64,000 bases of DNA, taken from assembly GCA_020445945.1 (NCBI GenBank), contig JAGRFQ010000001.1, positions 1 through 64,000 on the forward strand, given 5' to 3'. Source of the stretch: Rhodocyclaceae bacterium (lineage in GTDB: Bacteria > Pseudomonadota > Gammaproteobacteria > Burkholderiales > Rhodocyclaceae). Below the pieces are notes generated by a model. The model ran no database searches, was not told the origin of the DNA, and was given only the letters and a program-made list of their open reading frames with translations. Each line of letters begins with the position of its first letter. The stretch's first letter is position 1. Shown piece after piece: positions 41,711-52,133 of this stretch. The translations under genes and the position numbers were made by a program.

Positions 41711-43429
41711 TTACTCGTTGGTGGTGGCCAGCACTTCGGTCAGTGATGTCATGCCGGACTTCACTTTGCGCAGCCCCGACTGGCGCAGGTCCGACACGCC
41801 TTCGAGTTCGGCCTGTGCAGCGATATCCATCGAATTGCCGTTGTTCATGATGATGCGTTGAATCTCCTCGGAGATCGGCATGACCTGATAGATGCCGACC
41901 CGGCCCTTGTAGCCCGAGCCCTTGCAGCGCTCGCAGCCGACCGGCCCATAGGGCTGCCAGCTACCGTCGAGATCCGCCTCGCTGAAACCAGCCTCGATGA
42001 GCGCGTCGTGCGGGATGTCCAGCGGTTGCTTGCAGGTGCACAGCCGGCGTGCCAGGCGCTGCGCGGTGATGAGGATCACCGACGAGGCAATGTTGAACGC
42101 TGCCACGCCCATGTTGCGCAGGCGCTCCAGCGTAGTCGGCGCGTCGTTGGTATGCAGGGTCGAAAACACGAGGTGGCCGGTCTGGGCGGCCTTGATGGAG
42201 ATCTCGGCGGTTTCGTAGTCGCGGATCTCGCCCACCATGATGATGTCCGGATCCTGGCGCAGAAACGCGCGCAAGGCCGTCGCGAAGTTGAGCCCGGCCT
42301 TCTCGTTGACGTTGACCTGGTTGATGCCGGGCAGGTTGATTTCCGCCGGGTCTTCCGCGGTCGAGATGTTGCTGTCGCCCTTGTTGAGCAAATTCAGGCA
42401 GGTATAGAGCGAAACGGTCTTGCCGCTCCCGGTCGGGCCGGTCACCAGAATCATGCCGTAGGGGCGCTCCACGGCTTCGAGCAGGGCGGCTTTCTGGTCG
42501 GGGTCGTAGCCCAGCGCGTCAACCCCGAGCATGGCGGACGATGGATCGAGAATACGCATCACGATCTTTTCGCCGTGCAGCGTCGGCAGGGTGGAGACGC
42601 GGAAGTCGATGGCCTTGTTCTTGGACAGCACCAGCTTCATCCGTCCGTCCTGGGGGACGCGCTTTTCGGAGATGTCGAGCCGCGAGATGACCTTGATGCG
42701 GGCCGCGATCTTTTCGCGCAATACCAGCGGTGGCTGGGCGATCTCGCGTAGCGTGCCATCGGTGCGTACGCGGATGCGGTAGTACTTTTCGTAGGGCTCG
42801 AAGTGGATATCGGAGGCGCCTTCGTTGATCGCGTCGATCAGCACTTTCTGGATGAAGCGGACAACCGGCGCATCGTCGACCTCGGCCTGAGCGTCGTCCG
42901 CGCTGGCGGTGTCGCCCGGCGCCTCCTGCTCCAGCATGTCCATGTCGAACTCGTCGCCGGTCAGCGCCTCGAGCGTATCCTTGGTCGACTCCGCGCGTTT
43001 CTCGATGACCGTTTCGAGCTTGCTGGCCTCGACCACAATCGCGTCAACGGACAGGCCGCTCTGAAACCGGATTTCATCCAGTGCGCGCAGATTGGTCGGG
43101 TCGGCCAGTGCCACCGTCAGGCGGTTGCCGCGTTTGCCGATCGGTAGAACATGGTGTTTGCCGACCAGCTTGCGGTCGATGGCGTCGGACAGGATGGTCG
43201 CCGGGTCGAGTGCGGCGATGTCCATCAGCGGGTAGCCGAACGTCTCGGCCGCAAAGCACGCAATTTCCTGCTCCGAGAGCAGGCCGCGTTTGGCTGCCTC
43301 GAGGACAAAACCGTTGGTTTTGTCTTTCGGCTCAGTCGTGCACGCCACAGCATCCGCTTCCGAGATGCGGTTTTGCTGAATCAGCGCGCGCGCCAGGCCA
43401 CTGAGCGCAATTTGCGGATTTGCTGCCAT
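41711..43429 (-). CDS. pilB: Type IV pilus assembly ATPase
   Basis: 572 aa; ATG at 43429 is preferred to a GTG 6 bases earlier because AAAGG lies at proper spacing. The N-terminal GSPII_E domain is followed by the ATPase: Walker A GPTGSGKTVSLY, Asp box, Walker B DIIMVGEIRDYETAE, His box TGHLVFSTLHTNDA, and a zinc tetracysteine (CTC ... CERC near the C-terminus). It powers pilus extension at the cytosolic face of the inner membrane. The 88-base gap before it (43430-43517) probably carries the pil promoter. Confidence 0.97.
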   Translation of the reverse strand: MAANPQIALSGLARALIQQNRISEADAVACTTEPKDKTNGFVLEAAKRGLLSEQEIACFAAETFGYPLMDIAALDPATILSDAIDRKLVGKHHVLPIGKRGNRLTVALADPTNLRALDEIRFQSGLSVDAIVVEASKLETVIEKRAESTKDTLEALTGDEFDMDMLEQEAPGDTASADDAQAEVDDAPVVRFIQKVLIDAINEGASDIHFEPYEKYYRIRVRTDGTLREIAQPPLVLREKIAARIKVISRLDISEKRVPQDGRMKLVLSKNKAIDFRVSTLPTLHGEKIVMRILDPSSAMLGVDALGYDPDQKAALLEAVERPYGMILVTGPTGSGKTVSLYTCLNLLNKGDSNISTAEDPAEINLPGINQVNVNEKAGLNFATALRAFLRQDPDIIMVGEIRDYETAEISIKAAQTGHLVFSTLHTNDAPTTLERLRNMGVAAFNIASSVILITAQRLARRLCTCKQPLDIPHDALIEAGFSEADLDGSWQPYGPVGCERCKGSGYKGRVGIYQVMPISEEIQRIIMNNGNSMDIAAQAELEGVSDLRQSGLRKVKSGMTSLTEVLATTNE

Positions 43430-43517
43430 ATCCACCTTTTATCGGACCGACATAACATGGTGCATTGCTTGATGTTGCTTGTAAAGCATGCGATGCAAGC
43501 CATTGTGACACCGGTGT

Positions 43518-44786
43518 TTATGCTTCCGGCCTGAACAACTTTGCAGTCTTCACCATGCGGTCTTGGGTTTGAACAACCTCAATCGGAACATCGCCGATTC
43601 GCACGGACAATCCGGTTTCCGGAATGTCCTGAAGGTATTCAACAATCAACCCATTTAATGTCTTCGGCCCGTCAATCGGAAGGTTGAGGCCTAATTTGCG
43701 GTTCAGATCCCGCAAGTTGTGTGCGCCGTCGACCAGCACGCTGTTGTCGTCCTGCCAGGCGAGGGAGTCGGCGCTGTCGGGCGAGCTGGTGGTGAACTTG
43801 CCGATCATCTCTTCGATGATGTCTTCCAGCGCGACCAGCCCGAGCAGCTCTCCGTACTCGTCCACCACCAGGCCCATGCGCTGCTTGTTCTCCTGAAAGA
43901 ACTGCAGCTGCGAGTACACCGGCGTGTCGGCGGGGATGAAGTACGGCTTGGTGGTCATCTCGCGCAATGCGTCGTGATCGACGCTGCTGTCGAGCGCGTG
44001 GCCGAGCAGGCGGCGCAGATGCAGGATGCCGATGACGTTGTCGGATTCACCATCGAAAACCGGCAGGCGGGTGTGGTAGCTGGTGGCGATTTGCTGGTGA
44101 ATGTCGTCGATCGGGTCGGCCAGATCGATGCCCTCGATTGCGCCGCGCGGGATCATCACGTCCTCGACCGTGATGTCTTCGAGCTCGAACATGTTGAGCA
44201 GGATGCTGCGGTGTTTGGTCGGGATGACGTGGCCGGCCTCGAGCACCATGGCGCGCAGCTCTTCGGTCGACAAGTGCTTGTCGTCGTCAGCGCTGTCGCG
44301 GTGCAGACCAATCGCGCGCAGCAGCGCGGCCACGAACAGGTTGACGAACCACACCGCGAAATAAGACGCACGCAGCAGGAACGTGAGCGGGAACGCGTAC
44401 AGCACGGCGAGCTTGTCGGCGTAGCGCGCGCCAATCACCTTGGGCGTGATCTCCGAGAACACCAGAATCAGGAAGGTGATCAGCAAGGTGCCGACGCCCA
44501 GCGCCCAGCGCTCTTCGCCGAACAGCTCGATCGCGATCACGCCGGTCAGGGTTGCGGCGGCGGCGTTGACCAGGTTATTGAACAGGAGGATCACGCCGAG
44601 CAGTTTCTCTGTCTGGTCGAGCAGGTCGAGCGCGAGCTCGGCGCCGCGATGCCCGGCATTGGCCATCGAACGCAGGCGATAACGGTTGGAAGCCATCATG
44701 GTCGTCTCGGCCATCGAGAACAGACCGGAGAACACCAGGAGCAGCGCGAGCGCGCCGATTTGAACTGACAGGGAGACTTCGGGCAC
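43518..44786 (-). CDS. CNNM/CorC-HlyC family transporter with CBS domains
   Basis: 422 aa, GTG start. The N-terminal DUF21/CNNM transmembrane domain (about 1-160) has the signature LFSMAETTMMASNRYRLRSMA. A CBS pair (about 205-330) begins EDITVEDVMIPRGAIEGID. A C-terminal CorC_HlyC domain, with DGAHNLRDLNRKLGL, follows. Homologues (YtfL/CorB type) are tied to magnesium, cobalt or polyamine efflux; specificity is not readable here. Encoded between the CcsA-like gene and pilB. Confidence 0.9.
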   Translation of the reverse strand: MPEVSLSVQIGALALLLVFSGLFSMAETTMMASNRYRLRSMANAGHRGAELALDLLDQTEKLLGVILLFNNLVNAAAATLTGVIAIELFGEERWALGVGTLLITFLILVFSEITPKVIGARYADKLAVLYAFPLTFLLRASYFAVWFVNLFVAALLRAIGLHRDSADDDKHLSTEELRAMVLEAGHVIPTKHRSILLNMFELEDITVEDVMIPRGAIEGIDLADPIDDIHQQIATSYHTRLPVFDGESDNVIGILHLRRLLGHALDSSVDHDALREMTTKPYFIPADTPVYSQLQFFQENKQRMGLVVDEYGELLGLVALEDIIEEMIGKFTTSSPDSADSLAWQDDNSVLVDGAHNLRDLNRKLGLNLPIDGPKTLNGLIVEYLQDIPETGLSVRIGDVPIEVVQTQDRMVKTAKLFRPEA

Positions 44787-44857
44787 GAAGGGTCGGCGGA
44801 ATGAAGGGTGGATCGAGTATTCCGGCCCGCCCGCCGGATGTCAATTCGGTAGCGCGA

Positions 44858-45685
44858 TCAGGCGCTGCGGTGAAGGACCACTTCGACCACGAAGCGGCTG
44901 CCCACATAGGCCAGCATCAAGGCGATGAAACCGGCCATGGTCCAGCGTTGGGCGAGTTTGCCGCGCCAGCCCCAGAGGCGGCGGCCGAGCAGGAGGGCGC
45001 CAAAGAGCAGCCACGAAATGGCCGCAAAGATGGTTTTGTGGTCCAGCTGAAAGGCTTTGTCGAACAGCGCTTCGGAGAACACCACGCCGGAGATCAGGGT
45101 CAGCGTCAGCAGGACGAAAGCGATGCGGATCAGGCGGAACAGCAGGTGCTCCATGGTCAGCAGCGGCGGCAGGCTGGCAAAAACCGATGACAGCCGGGCA
45201 TGGTGGAGGCGTTTTTCGGCGATGGCCATCAGCAGCGCGTGCAGCGTAGCCAGCGTGAACAAGCTGTAGGCCAGCATGGCGACGATGAAGTGGGCGCGAA
45301 ACGCGGGGGAGCCGGCCTTGTCGAGCAGCAGCGGCGGCGGGAACATGGCCGGCAACAGTGTGCATACCGCGGCGGCCGGCATCACGAAGGTCTGCAGGCC
45401 GTCAAGGCGCGCGAAGAAATTCTCGATCCAGTAGAACAGCACCGCTAGCCAGACCATCAGCGACAGGGCGGTGCCAAAACCGAAATGCATGCCCTGACCC
45501 GGAAACAGCTCGCCATGCAACACCACGCCGTGAGCCAGCAGGGCGACCAGCAGCGCTGCGCGCTCGGCGGTCGACAGGCCGCGCCGGGGCGTTGTGCCGG
45601 ACGGGTGCCAGCGCGTACGCCAGAAATGTGCGCCGAGCGCGGCGTACATGGAGGCGGGCACCAGATGCAGTAGAATCGAGGGCAT
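44858..45685 (-). CDS. CcsA/YpjD-like cytochrome c assembly membrane protein
   Basis: 275 aa with about eight hydrophobic segments. GQGMHFGFGTALSLMVWLAVLFYWIEN, the tryptophan-poor loop LPAMFPPP, HFIVAMLAYSLFTLATLHALLMAI and DHKTIFAAISWLLFGALLLGR match the cytochrome-c-assembly (CcsA/YpjD) family; conserved His residues in the third and last loops could bind haem. In betaproteobacteria this gene is usually divergent from ffh, as here, with only 37 bases between the starts. Its true role (haem handling or other) is not proven. Confidence 0.85.
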   Translation of the reverse strand: MPSILLHLVPASMYAALGAHFWRTRWHPSGTTPRRGLSTAERAALLVALLAHGVVLHGELFPGQGMHFGFGTALSLMVWLAVLFYWIENFFARLDGLQTFVMPAAAVCTLLPAMFPPPLLLDKAGSPAFRAHFIVAMLAYSLFTLATLHALLMAIAEKRLHHARLSSVFASLPPLLTMEHLLFRLIRIAFVLLTLTLISGVVFSEALFDKAFQLDHKTIFAAISWLLFGALLLGRRLWGWRGKLAQRWTMAGFIALMLAYVGSRFVVEVVLHRSA

Positions 45686-45722
45686 CCGACAAGTTTACTC
45701 CAAGGCCGATTCCCGAACCATC

Positions 45723-47081
45723 ATGCTGGATAATTTGACGCAGCGACTGTCGAAAGTCGTCAAGACCATCCGTGGCCAGGCCCGCCTGACCGAAGACAAC
45801 ATTCAGGACGCCATGCGTGAGGTGCGCATGGCCTTGCTTGAGGCCGATGTGGCGTTGCCGGTGGTCAAGGACTTCGTCGCCCGGGTTCGCGAGAAGGCGG
45901 TCGGCCAGGCGGTGATCGGTTCGCTGACGCCGGGCCAGGCGCTGGTCGGTGTGGTCAACGACGAGTTGTGCGCGTTGATGGGCGGCCAGCACGAGGGCAT
46001 CAACCTGGCGACCCAGCCGCCCGCGGTGGTGTTGATGGCGGGCCTGCAGGGTGCGGGCAAGACCACCACCACCGGCAAGCTCGGCAAGTTGCTGCGCGAG
46101 CGTCACAAGAAGAAGGTCCTGGTGGTGTCGGCGGACGTCTATCGCCCGGCGGCCATCGAGCAGCTCAAGACCGTGGCCGGCCAGGCCGGGGTTGAGTTCT
46201 TTCCCTCGGACATTTCGCAAAAACCGGTGGACATCGCGCGGGCTGCGCTCGACTACGCGCGCAAGCATTTCATCGATGTGCTGCTGGTCGACACGGCGGG
46301 CCGGTTGGCCATCGACGAAGCGATGATGGCCGAGATCAAGGCCGTGCACGCCGCCATCAAGCCGGTCGAGACGCTGTTCGTGGTGGATGCCATGCTCGGT
46401 CAGGACGCGGTCAACACCGCCCATGCGTTCAGCGAAGCGTTGCCGCTGACGGGGGTCGTGCTGACCAAGCTCGATGGTGACGCGCGTGGTGGCGCCGCAT
46501 TGTCGGTACGCCACGTCACCGGCAAGCCGCTCAAGTTCGCCGGCGTGGGCGAGAAGCTCGACGGCCTCGAAGAGTTCCACCCCGACCGGATGGCCTCGCG
46601 CATCCTCGGCATGGGCGACATCCTCGGGCTGGTTGACGAAGCGCGACGCAATGTCGATGAGGAAAAGGCCAAGGCCTTTGCCAAGAAACTCAAATCCGGC
46701 AAGGGATTTGACATGAACGACTTCAAGGAACAGATCGGGCAGATGCGCAAGATGGGCGGCCTCGGCGCGCTCATGGACAAACTGCCGGCCCAGTTCGCGC
46801 AGGCCGCCGGTCAGTTGCAGGGCGGTGCGGAAGAAAAGATGGTGGGCCGGGTGGAGGGCATCATCAATTCAATGACGCCCGCCGAGCGCGCCCGGCCGGA
46901 GATTCTCAAGGCCTCGCGCAAGCGTCGCATCGCCGCCGGCGCCGGCGTATCGGTGCAAGAGGTCAACCGCCTGCTCAAGCAATTCGAGCAGACCCAGAAA
47001 GTGATGAAGCAGTTCTCCAAGGGCGGCATGGCAAAGATGATGCGCGGCATGAAGGGCATGATGCCGGGGATGATGCGCTGA
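45723..47081 (+). CDS. ffh: Signal recognition particle protein Ffh (SRP54)
   Basis: 452 aa, ATG at 45723. N domain, then a GTPase G domain: G1 GLQGAGKTTTTGKLG, DVYRPAAIEQL, G3 VDTAGR, G4 TKLDGDARGGAAL, and the methionine-rich C-terminal M domain ending KMMRGMKGMMPGMMR. It binds signal peptides at the ribosome with 4.5S RNA and docks on FtsY. The 4.5S RNA gene is not in the window. Its stop overlaps the probable CTG start of the DUF455 gene. Confidence 0.97.
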   Translation: MLDNLTQRLSKVVKTIRGQARLTEDNIQDAMREVRMALLEADVALPVVKDFVARVREKAVGQAVIGSLTPGQALVGVVNDELCALMGGQHEGINLATQPPAVVLMAGLQGAGKTTTTGKLGKLLRERHKKKVLVVSADVYRPAAIEQLKTVAGQAGVEFFPSDISQKPVDIARAALDYARKHFIDVLLVDTAGRLAIDEAMMAEIKAVHAAIKPVETLFVVDAMLGQDAVNTAHAFSEALPLTGVVLTKLDGDARGGAALSVRHVTGKPLKFAGVGEKLDGLEEFHPDRMASRILGMGDILGLVDEARRNVDEEKAKAFAKKLKSGKGFDMNDFKEQIGQMRKMGGLGALMDKLPAQFAQAAGQLQGGAEEKMVGRVEGIINSMTPAERARPEILKASRKRRIAAGAGVSVQEVNRLLKQFEQTQKVMKQFSKGGMAKMMRGMKGMMPGMMR

Positions 47082-47920
47082 CCGCTTGTGCCGACGCGCC
47101 GCTTCGGTCGGTCTTTGCGGCCGCGCGCGCCGCGCTCGGGTGCCGCGATCCGGCCCACAAATGCGCATGTGCGGCCCAGCTTCGCGCCGACCTGCGCGCC
47201 GGGCGGCTGTCCTTCGACGATCCCGCACCCGTCGAGCCGATTGGCGAGGCCGGGCGACCGCCGCGCCCGCGGCTTGTCGCGCCGGGGGCCGTGGCTACGC
47301 GCCGGGTGTCCAGCGCCGAAGGCCATGCCGCCTTGCTGCACGCCATCGCGCATATTGAGTTCAACGCCATCAATCTGGCGCTCGACTGCGTCTACAGGTT
47401 TCGTGGGCTGGCAGCGGATTTCTACACTGGCTGGGCCGATGTGGCGGCCGAGGAGGCCTCTCACTTCGGCCTGGTGTGTGAGCGCTTGCGTGCCCTGGGG
47501 CATGACTACGGCGACTTTCCGGCGCACAACGGTCTGTGGGAGATGACGGTCAAGACCGCGCACGACCCGCTCGCACGGATGGCGCTGGTGCCGCGCGTGC
47601 TGGAGGCGCGCGGGCTGGACGCAACGCCGCCGATCATGCGCAAACTTGAGGCGATCGGTGACGCCGAAACCCTGCGCGTGCTCGAAATCATCCTGCGTGA
47701 CGAGATCGGTCATGTTGCCTTGGGCGATCGCTGGTTTCGCCACTTCTGCGCGCTGCGCGGGGTCGAGCCCGAAGCCACCTATCTCGCGCTGATCGAGGAC
47801 TTCGACGCGCCGTGGCCGCACCCACCGCTCAATCTGCCGGCCCGGCGCGAAGCCGGATTCGGCGAGGGCGAACTGGCCGTGCTCGGCGCGCCGCGTCAGC
47901 GTCACGGTGGCAAGCGCTGA
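47078..47920 (+). CDS. DUF455 ferritin-like domain protein, probable CTG start
   Basis: 280 aa if translated from the CTG at 47078, which overlaps the ffh stop as CTGA and has GGGGA 7 bases upstream. The frame is open and family-like from there (APLRSVFAAARAALGCRDPAHK), while the first ATG/GTG/TTG in frame is the GTG at 47291, which would remove about 70 conserved residues. The core is a ferritin-like four-helix domain: LLHAIAHIEFNAINLALD, DVAAEEASHFGLV, GDFPAHNGLWEMTVKTAHDPLARMALVPRVLEARGLD and ILRDEIGHVALG, with Glu/His residues suited to a di-metal site. Function unknown. Confidence 0.82.
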   Translation: MTACADAPLRSVFAAARAALGCRDPAHKCACAAQLRADLRAGRLSFDDPAPVEPIGEAGRPPRPRLVAPGAVATRRVSSAEGHAALLHAIAHIEFNAINLALDCVYRFRGLAADFYTGWADVAAEEASHFGLVCERLRALGHDYGDFPAHNGLWEMTVKTAHDPLARMALVPRVLEARGLDATPPIMRKLEAIGDAETLRVLEIILRDEIGHVALGDRWFRHFCALRGVEPEATYLALIEDFDAPWPHPPLNLPARREAGFGEGELAVLGAPRQRHGGKR

Positions 47921-47966
47921 ACTGCCGCCCGCTGCGTCGCCAGCCCGGAACGCTGTGTTCCAACGC

Positions 47967-47994
47967 AAACGGGGCGGCCGAAGCCACCCCGTTT
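47967..47994. terminator. Bidirectional hairpin between convergent genes
   Basis: Arms 47967-47978 and 47983-47994 pair over 12 positions with one mismatch and a 4-base loop. It lies between the DUF455 stop and the cytochrome c4 stop. T-runs are short on both sides (GTTT), so termination strength is uncertain. Confidence 0.6.
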
Positions 47995-48013
47995 GGCCAC
48001 CGGTGGTCCGCGG

Positions 48014-48646
48014 TCAGCGCAGGCCGGCGATAAAGTCCGATACCGCCTTGATTTCCTTGTCGGTCATCTTGATGGCCACCATCTGCATCATCTTGGCCGG
48101 ATCGTTGGCGCGCTCGCCTTCGCGGAAGGCGCGAAGCTGTGCCTCGGTGTAGTCGGCAAACTGGCCGGCCAGACGCGGGAACTGGGCCGGCAGGCCCTTG
48201 CCGGCCGGGCCGTGACAGGCGGCGCATGCCGGCAAGCCTTTCGACTTGTCGCCCGCGCGCCACAGCTTCTGGCCCCACTCAACCGTCTCGCCGTTCTTAG
48301 CAGCGTCCGGTTGCAGCGTCTGGCTGGCGAAGTAGTGGGCCAGCCCCTTCATGTCTTCGTCGCTCAGCGCCATCACCATGCCGTTCATGACGGCGTTGAC
48401 GCGCGTCGGTTGGCCGCCGTCGGCCGCCTTGAACTCGCGCAATTGCTTGTACAGGTATTCGGGGACCTGACCGGCCAGCTTGGGGTTGGCGGGCAACTGG
48501 CTGTTGCCGTCGGCACTGTGACAGCCGGCACAGATGGTCTCGGCAATTTGTTTGCCTTTGGCAACATCGGGGGCGGAGGCCCCTTCGCTGGCATGGAGAC
48601 TGCCCGCAGAGAGCAGCAATGAGAGCAACAGTGAGCGCTTCAGCAT
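48014..48646 (-). CDS. Dihaem cytochrome c4
   Basis: 210 aa, ATG at 48646. Signal peptide MLKRSLLLSLLLSAGSLHAS (cleavage near residue 20). Two class I cytochrome domains each carry a CxxCH haem site, CAGCHSADG and CAACHGPAGKG, with candidate axial Met in VMNGMVMALSDEDM and MMQMVAIKMTDKEI. It is a periplasmic electron carrier to terminal oxidases. It is divergent from engB across 121 bases, a standard betaproteobacterial pairing. Confidence 0.95.
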   Translation of the reverse strand: MLKRSLLLSLLLSAGSLHASEGASAPDVAKGKQIAETICAGCHSADGNSQLPANPKLAGQVPEYLYKQLREFKAADGGQPTRVNAVMNGMVMALSDEDMKGLAHYFASQTLQPDAAKNGETVEWGQKLWRAGDKSKGLPACAACHGPAGKGLPAQFPRLAGQFADYTEAQLRAFREGERANDPAKMMQMVAIKMTDKEIKAVSDFIAGLR

Positions 48647-49400
48647 GTTCTTAATGTCCTCGGAAGCCGTGGGCGATTTTTCAAATCCTGATATTCTATA
48701 ACACCTTGTCGAGTTTGCGCGATGCCAGCCCGCATCGCGCGCCCCGCTCAGCCCAGATTCTGACTTCATGTCCCTTTTTCGTCACGCTGCATTTGAAATT
48801 TCCATTGCTGAGCCCAAAGGTTTGCCGGCGCCCAATGGCCCGGAGATCGCGTTTGCCGGTCGCTCGAACGCAGGTAAATCAAGTGCAATCAATACCTTGG
48901 CGGGGCACACGCGGCTGGCCTTTGTGTCCAAGACGCCGGGGCGTACGCAGCTGATCAATTTTTTCCGCCTGCGCGGTGGTGCGGTGATGGTCGATTTGCC
49001 GGGCTACGGTTATGCCGAGGTGCCGGATCGCATCCGCCGCCAGTGGCAGGGCTTGCTGGAAAACTACCTGCGCGAGCGCGCCAGTCTGATCGGTTTGGTG
49101 CTGATCATGGATTCGCGCCGCCCGCTGACCGCGCTCGATCAGCAGATGCTCGACTGGTACGCGCCCAGCGGCCGCCCGGTGCACGTCCTGCTTACCAAGA
49201 GCGACAAGCTCTCGCGCAATGAGGCCGCCAAAGCGCTGGCCAGTACGCGCAAGGCGTTGGCAGCGTGGGGCGATGCGGTCACGGTGCAGCTTTTCTCCAG
49301 CCTCAAAAAAACCGGTGTCGAGGGCGTCGAGGCGGCGGTTGGCGGGTGGCTGGCAGGGTGCAACATGGCGGCCCCGGAAGGTGCGGCCGAGACAAAAGAA

Positions 49401-50589
<1,189 letters not shown>

Positions 50590-50594
50590 CCGGC

Positions 50595-51245
50595 TCAGGT
50601 GGCGGCCAGCCGATGCGTGGCGCGGGGCAAGTCGAGCACGCTGGCGAGTTTCACATCCACCCACGCCGGGCGGCCGTGGCGGCGGCTGATCCACACCGTT
50701 TTCATGCCCAGTTGGCGGGCGGTGCGCAGGTTGTCGAGGCTGTCTTCGACCAGAATGCAGCGCCGTGGCTGGAGGCGGTGGGCATGCAACAGGCGCCGGA
50801 ACGCGTGCGGGCTGGGTTTGGGCATGAGGCCCATGTGCTCGATGGCGTACACCGCGTCGAACGCGCGCTGCAGGCCGATCAGTGACAGCACGGCGCGGGC
50901 ATAGCGCTCGGGGCCGTTCGAAAACACGATCTTGCGCCCCGGCAGGCGGGCGAGGCGATGGCGCAGCGCGCGATCGAACACCAGCATCTCATGCAAGGCA
51001 TCGAAGCGGTGGGTTTCGGCCAGGAAGTGGGCCGGATCGGTGCCGTGGTGGCGCATCAGGCCGAGCAGGGTGGCGCCGTAGCGCCGCCAGTAGTCCATCC
51101 GCAGCCGGTTGGCCTCGTCGCGGTCGACGGCCAGATGCTCGATGATGTAGGCCGTCATCGCCGCGTTGATGTGCGGGAACACGTGCGCGCTGGCGTTGTG
51201 CAGCGTGTCGTCCAGATCGAACAGCCAGACCGGGGTGGAATTCAT
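50595..51245 (-). CDS. HAD-family pyrimidine 5'-nucleotidase-like hydrolase
   Basis: 216 aa, ATG at 51245 overlapping the bioC stop by 4 bases. HAD motif I VWLFDLDDTLHNA (nucleophile Asp), motif II IVFSNGP, Lys of motif III in HMGLMPKPSPHAF and motif IV ILVEDSLDNL. SDT1/pyrimidine-nucleotidase-like members of this size dephosphorylate UMP/CMP or FMN-type substrates; the substrate here is not settled. It may share the bioB-bioC transcript. Confidence 0.85.
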   Translation of the reverse strand: MNSTPVWLFDLDDTLHNASAHVFPHINAAMTAYIIEHLAVDRDEANRLRMDYWRRYGATLLGLMRHHGTDPAHFLAETHRFDALHEMLVFDRALRHRLARLPGRKIVFSNGPERYARAVLSLIGLQRAFDAVYAIEHMGLMPKPSPHAFRRLLHAHRLQPRRCILVEDSLDNLRTARQLGMKTVWISRRHGRPAWVDVKLASVLDLPRATHRLAAT

Positions 51246-52126
51246 GTCGGGGTGGCGGGGCGGGGCTGAAATTTGATCACCGCGCGGCCATCGTCGAGCG
51301 TTTTCGGTGCCGGTTTCCACGCGTGGCCGTAGACGACCTCGAAGGTCGCCGGGAGGCGGCCATCGCGGCGCAGGGTCTCGTAGTGCGCGCGGGCGCGTTG
51401 CCAGCGGGCGCGGTTGCCCAGCCCCCGTGGCCGGGCGATGCTGGCGTTGGTGCTGCCCGACTGGCGCAGGTCGGCGACCAGGGCGTCGAAGTCGGTGTAG
51501 GTCAGGGTCAGCGTTTCCATGTCCATCACCGGGTCGCCAAAACCGGCGCGCACCAGCGCGTCGCCAATGTCGTGCATGTCGATGAAGCGGTGCACGTGCG
51601 CGGCCTGCGTGTCGTTCAGCGCGGCGCGCAATTCCTTGAGCGTGTCCGGCCCCAGCGTGGCGAACATCAGCATGCCGCCGACGCGCATCACGCGGTGCAT
51701 CTCGTCGACCGCGGCGGTGGGGTCATCCAGCCAGTTGAGCATCAGGTTCGACCACAGCAGGTCGAACTGCCCGCGCGCAAAGGGCAGCGCCTCGGCGTGT
51801 GCAGCCACGCGCTGCGGGGCGCGGCGACGCCCGGTCAGGCGCGCCATCAGCCCGCGCGGGTGGGGAATGCGCGCCACCATGGCAGGGGACAGGTCGACTG
51901 CGGTGAGGCGAGCCTCGGGATAGCGACGGGCCAGCGCGGCGAGGTCGCGCCCCGTGCCGCAGCCAAGGTCGAGCACCTGCTGCGGGGTGTGGACAATGCC
52001 GTTGAGGCGCGCGTCCATCTGCTCGCCGATGGCCCGCGACAGCGCATCGACGGCGTCGCAGCTTGCCGCCGCGGTGTCGAACTGCTGTTTCAGTCGTCGC
52101 CGGTCGAGACGAAAATCATCCGCCAT
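51242..52126 (-). CDS. bioC: Malonyl-ACP O-methyltransferase
   Basis: 294 aa. SAM methyltransferase that masks the free carboxyl of malonyl-ACP to start pimelate synthesis for biotin. The N-terminal RRRLKQQFDTAAASCDAVDALSR is the BioC-type start; motif I is VLDLGCGTGRDL, then VDLSPAMV and DLLWSNLMLNWLDDP. It is 7 bases downstream of bioB, which decides BioC over other methyltransferases. The C-terminal region, TLTYTDFDALVADLRQSGSTN, is also typical. Confidence 0.9.
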   Translation of the reverse strand: MADDFRLDRRRLKQQFDTAAASCDAVDALSRAIGEQMDARLNGIVHTPQQVLDLGCGTGRDLAALARRYPEARLTAVDLSPAMVARIPHPRGLMARLTGRRRAPQRVAAHAEALPFARGQFDLLWSNLMLNWLDDPTAAVDEMHRVMRVGGMLMFATLGPDTLKELRAALNDTQAAHVHRFIDMHDIGDALVRAGFGDPVMDMETLTLTYTDFDALVADLRQSGSTNASIARPRGLGNRARWQRARAHYETLRRDGRLPATFEVVYGHAWKPAPKTLDDGRAVIKFQPRPATPT

Positions 52127-52133
52127 TGGCCGG

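Noticed and set aside
47088..47546. A 152-codon + strand frame inside the DUF455 gene
   Set aside because: Arg/Pro/Ser-rich shadow frame; the overlapping frame carries the DUF455 motifs.
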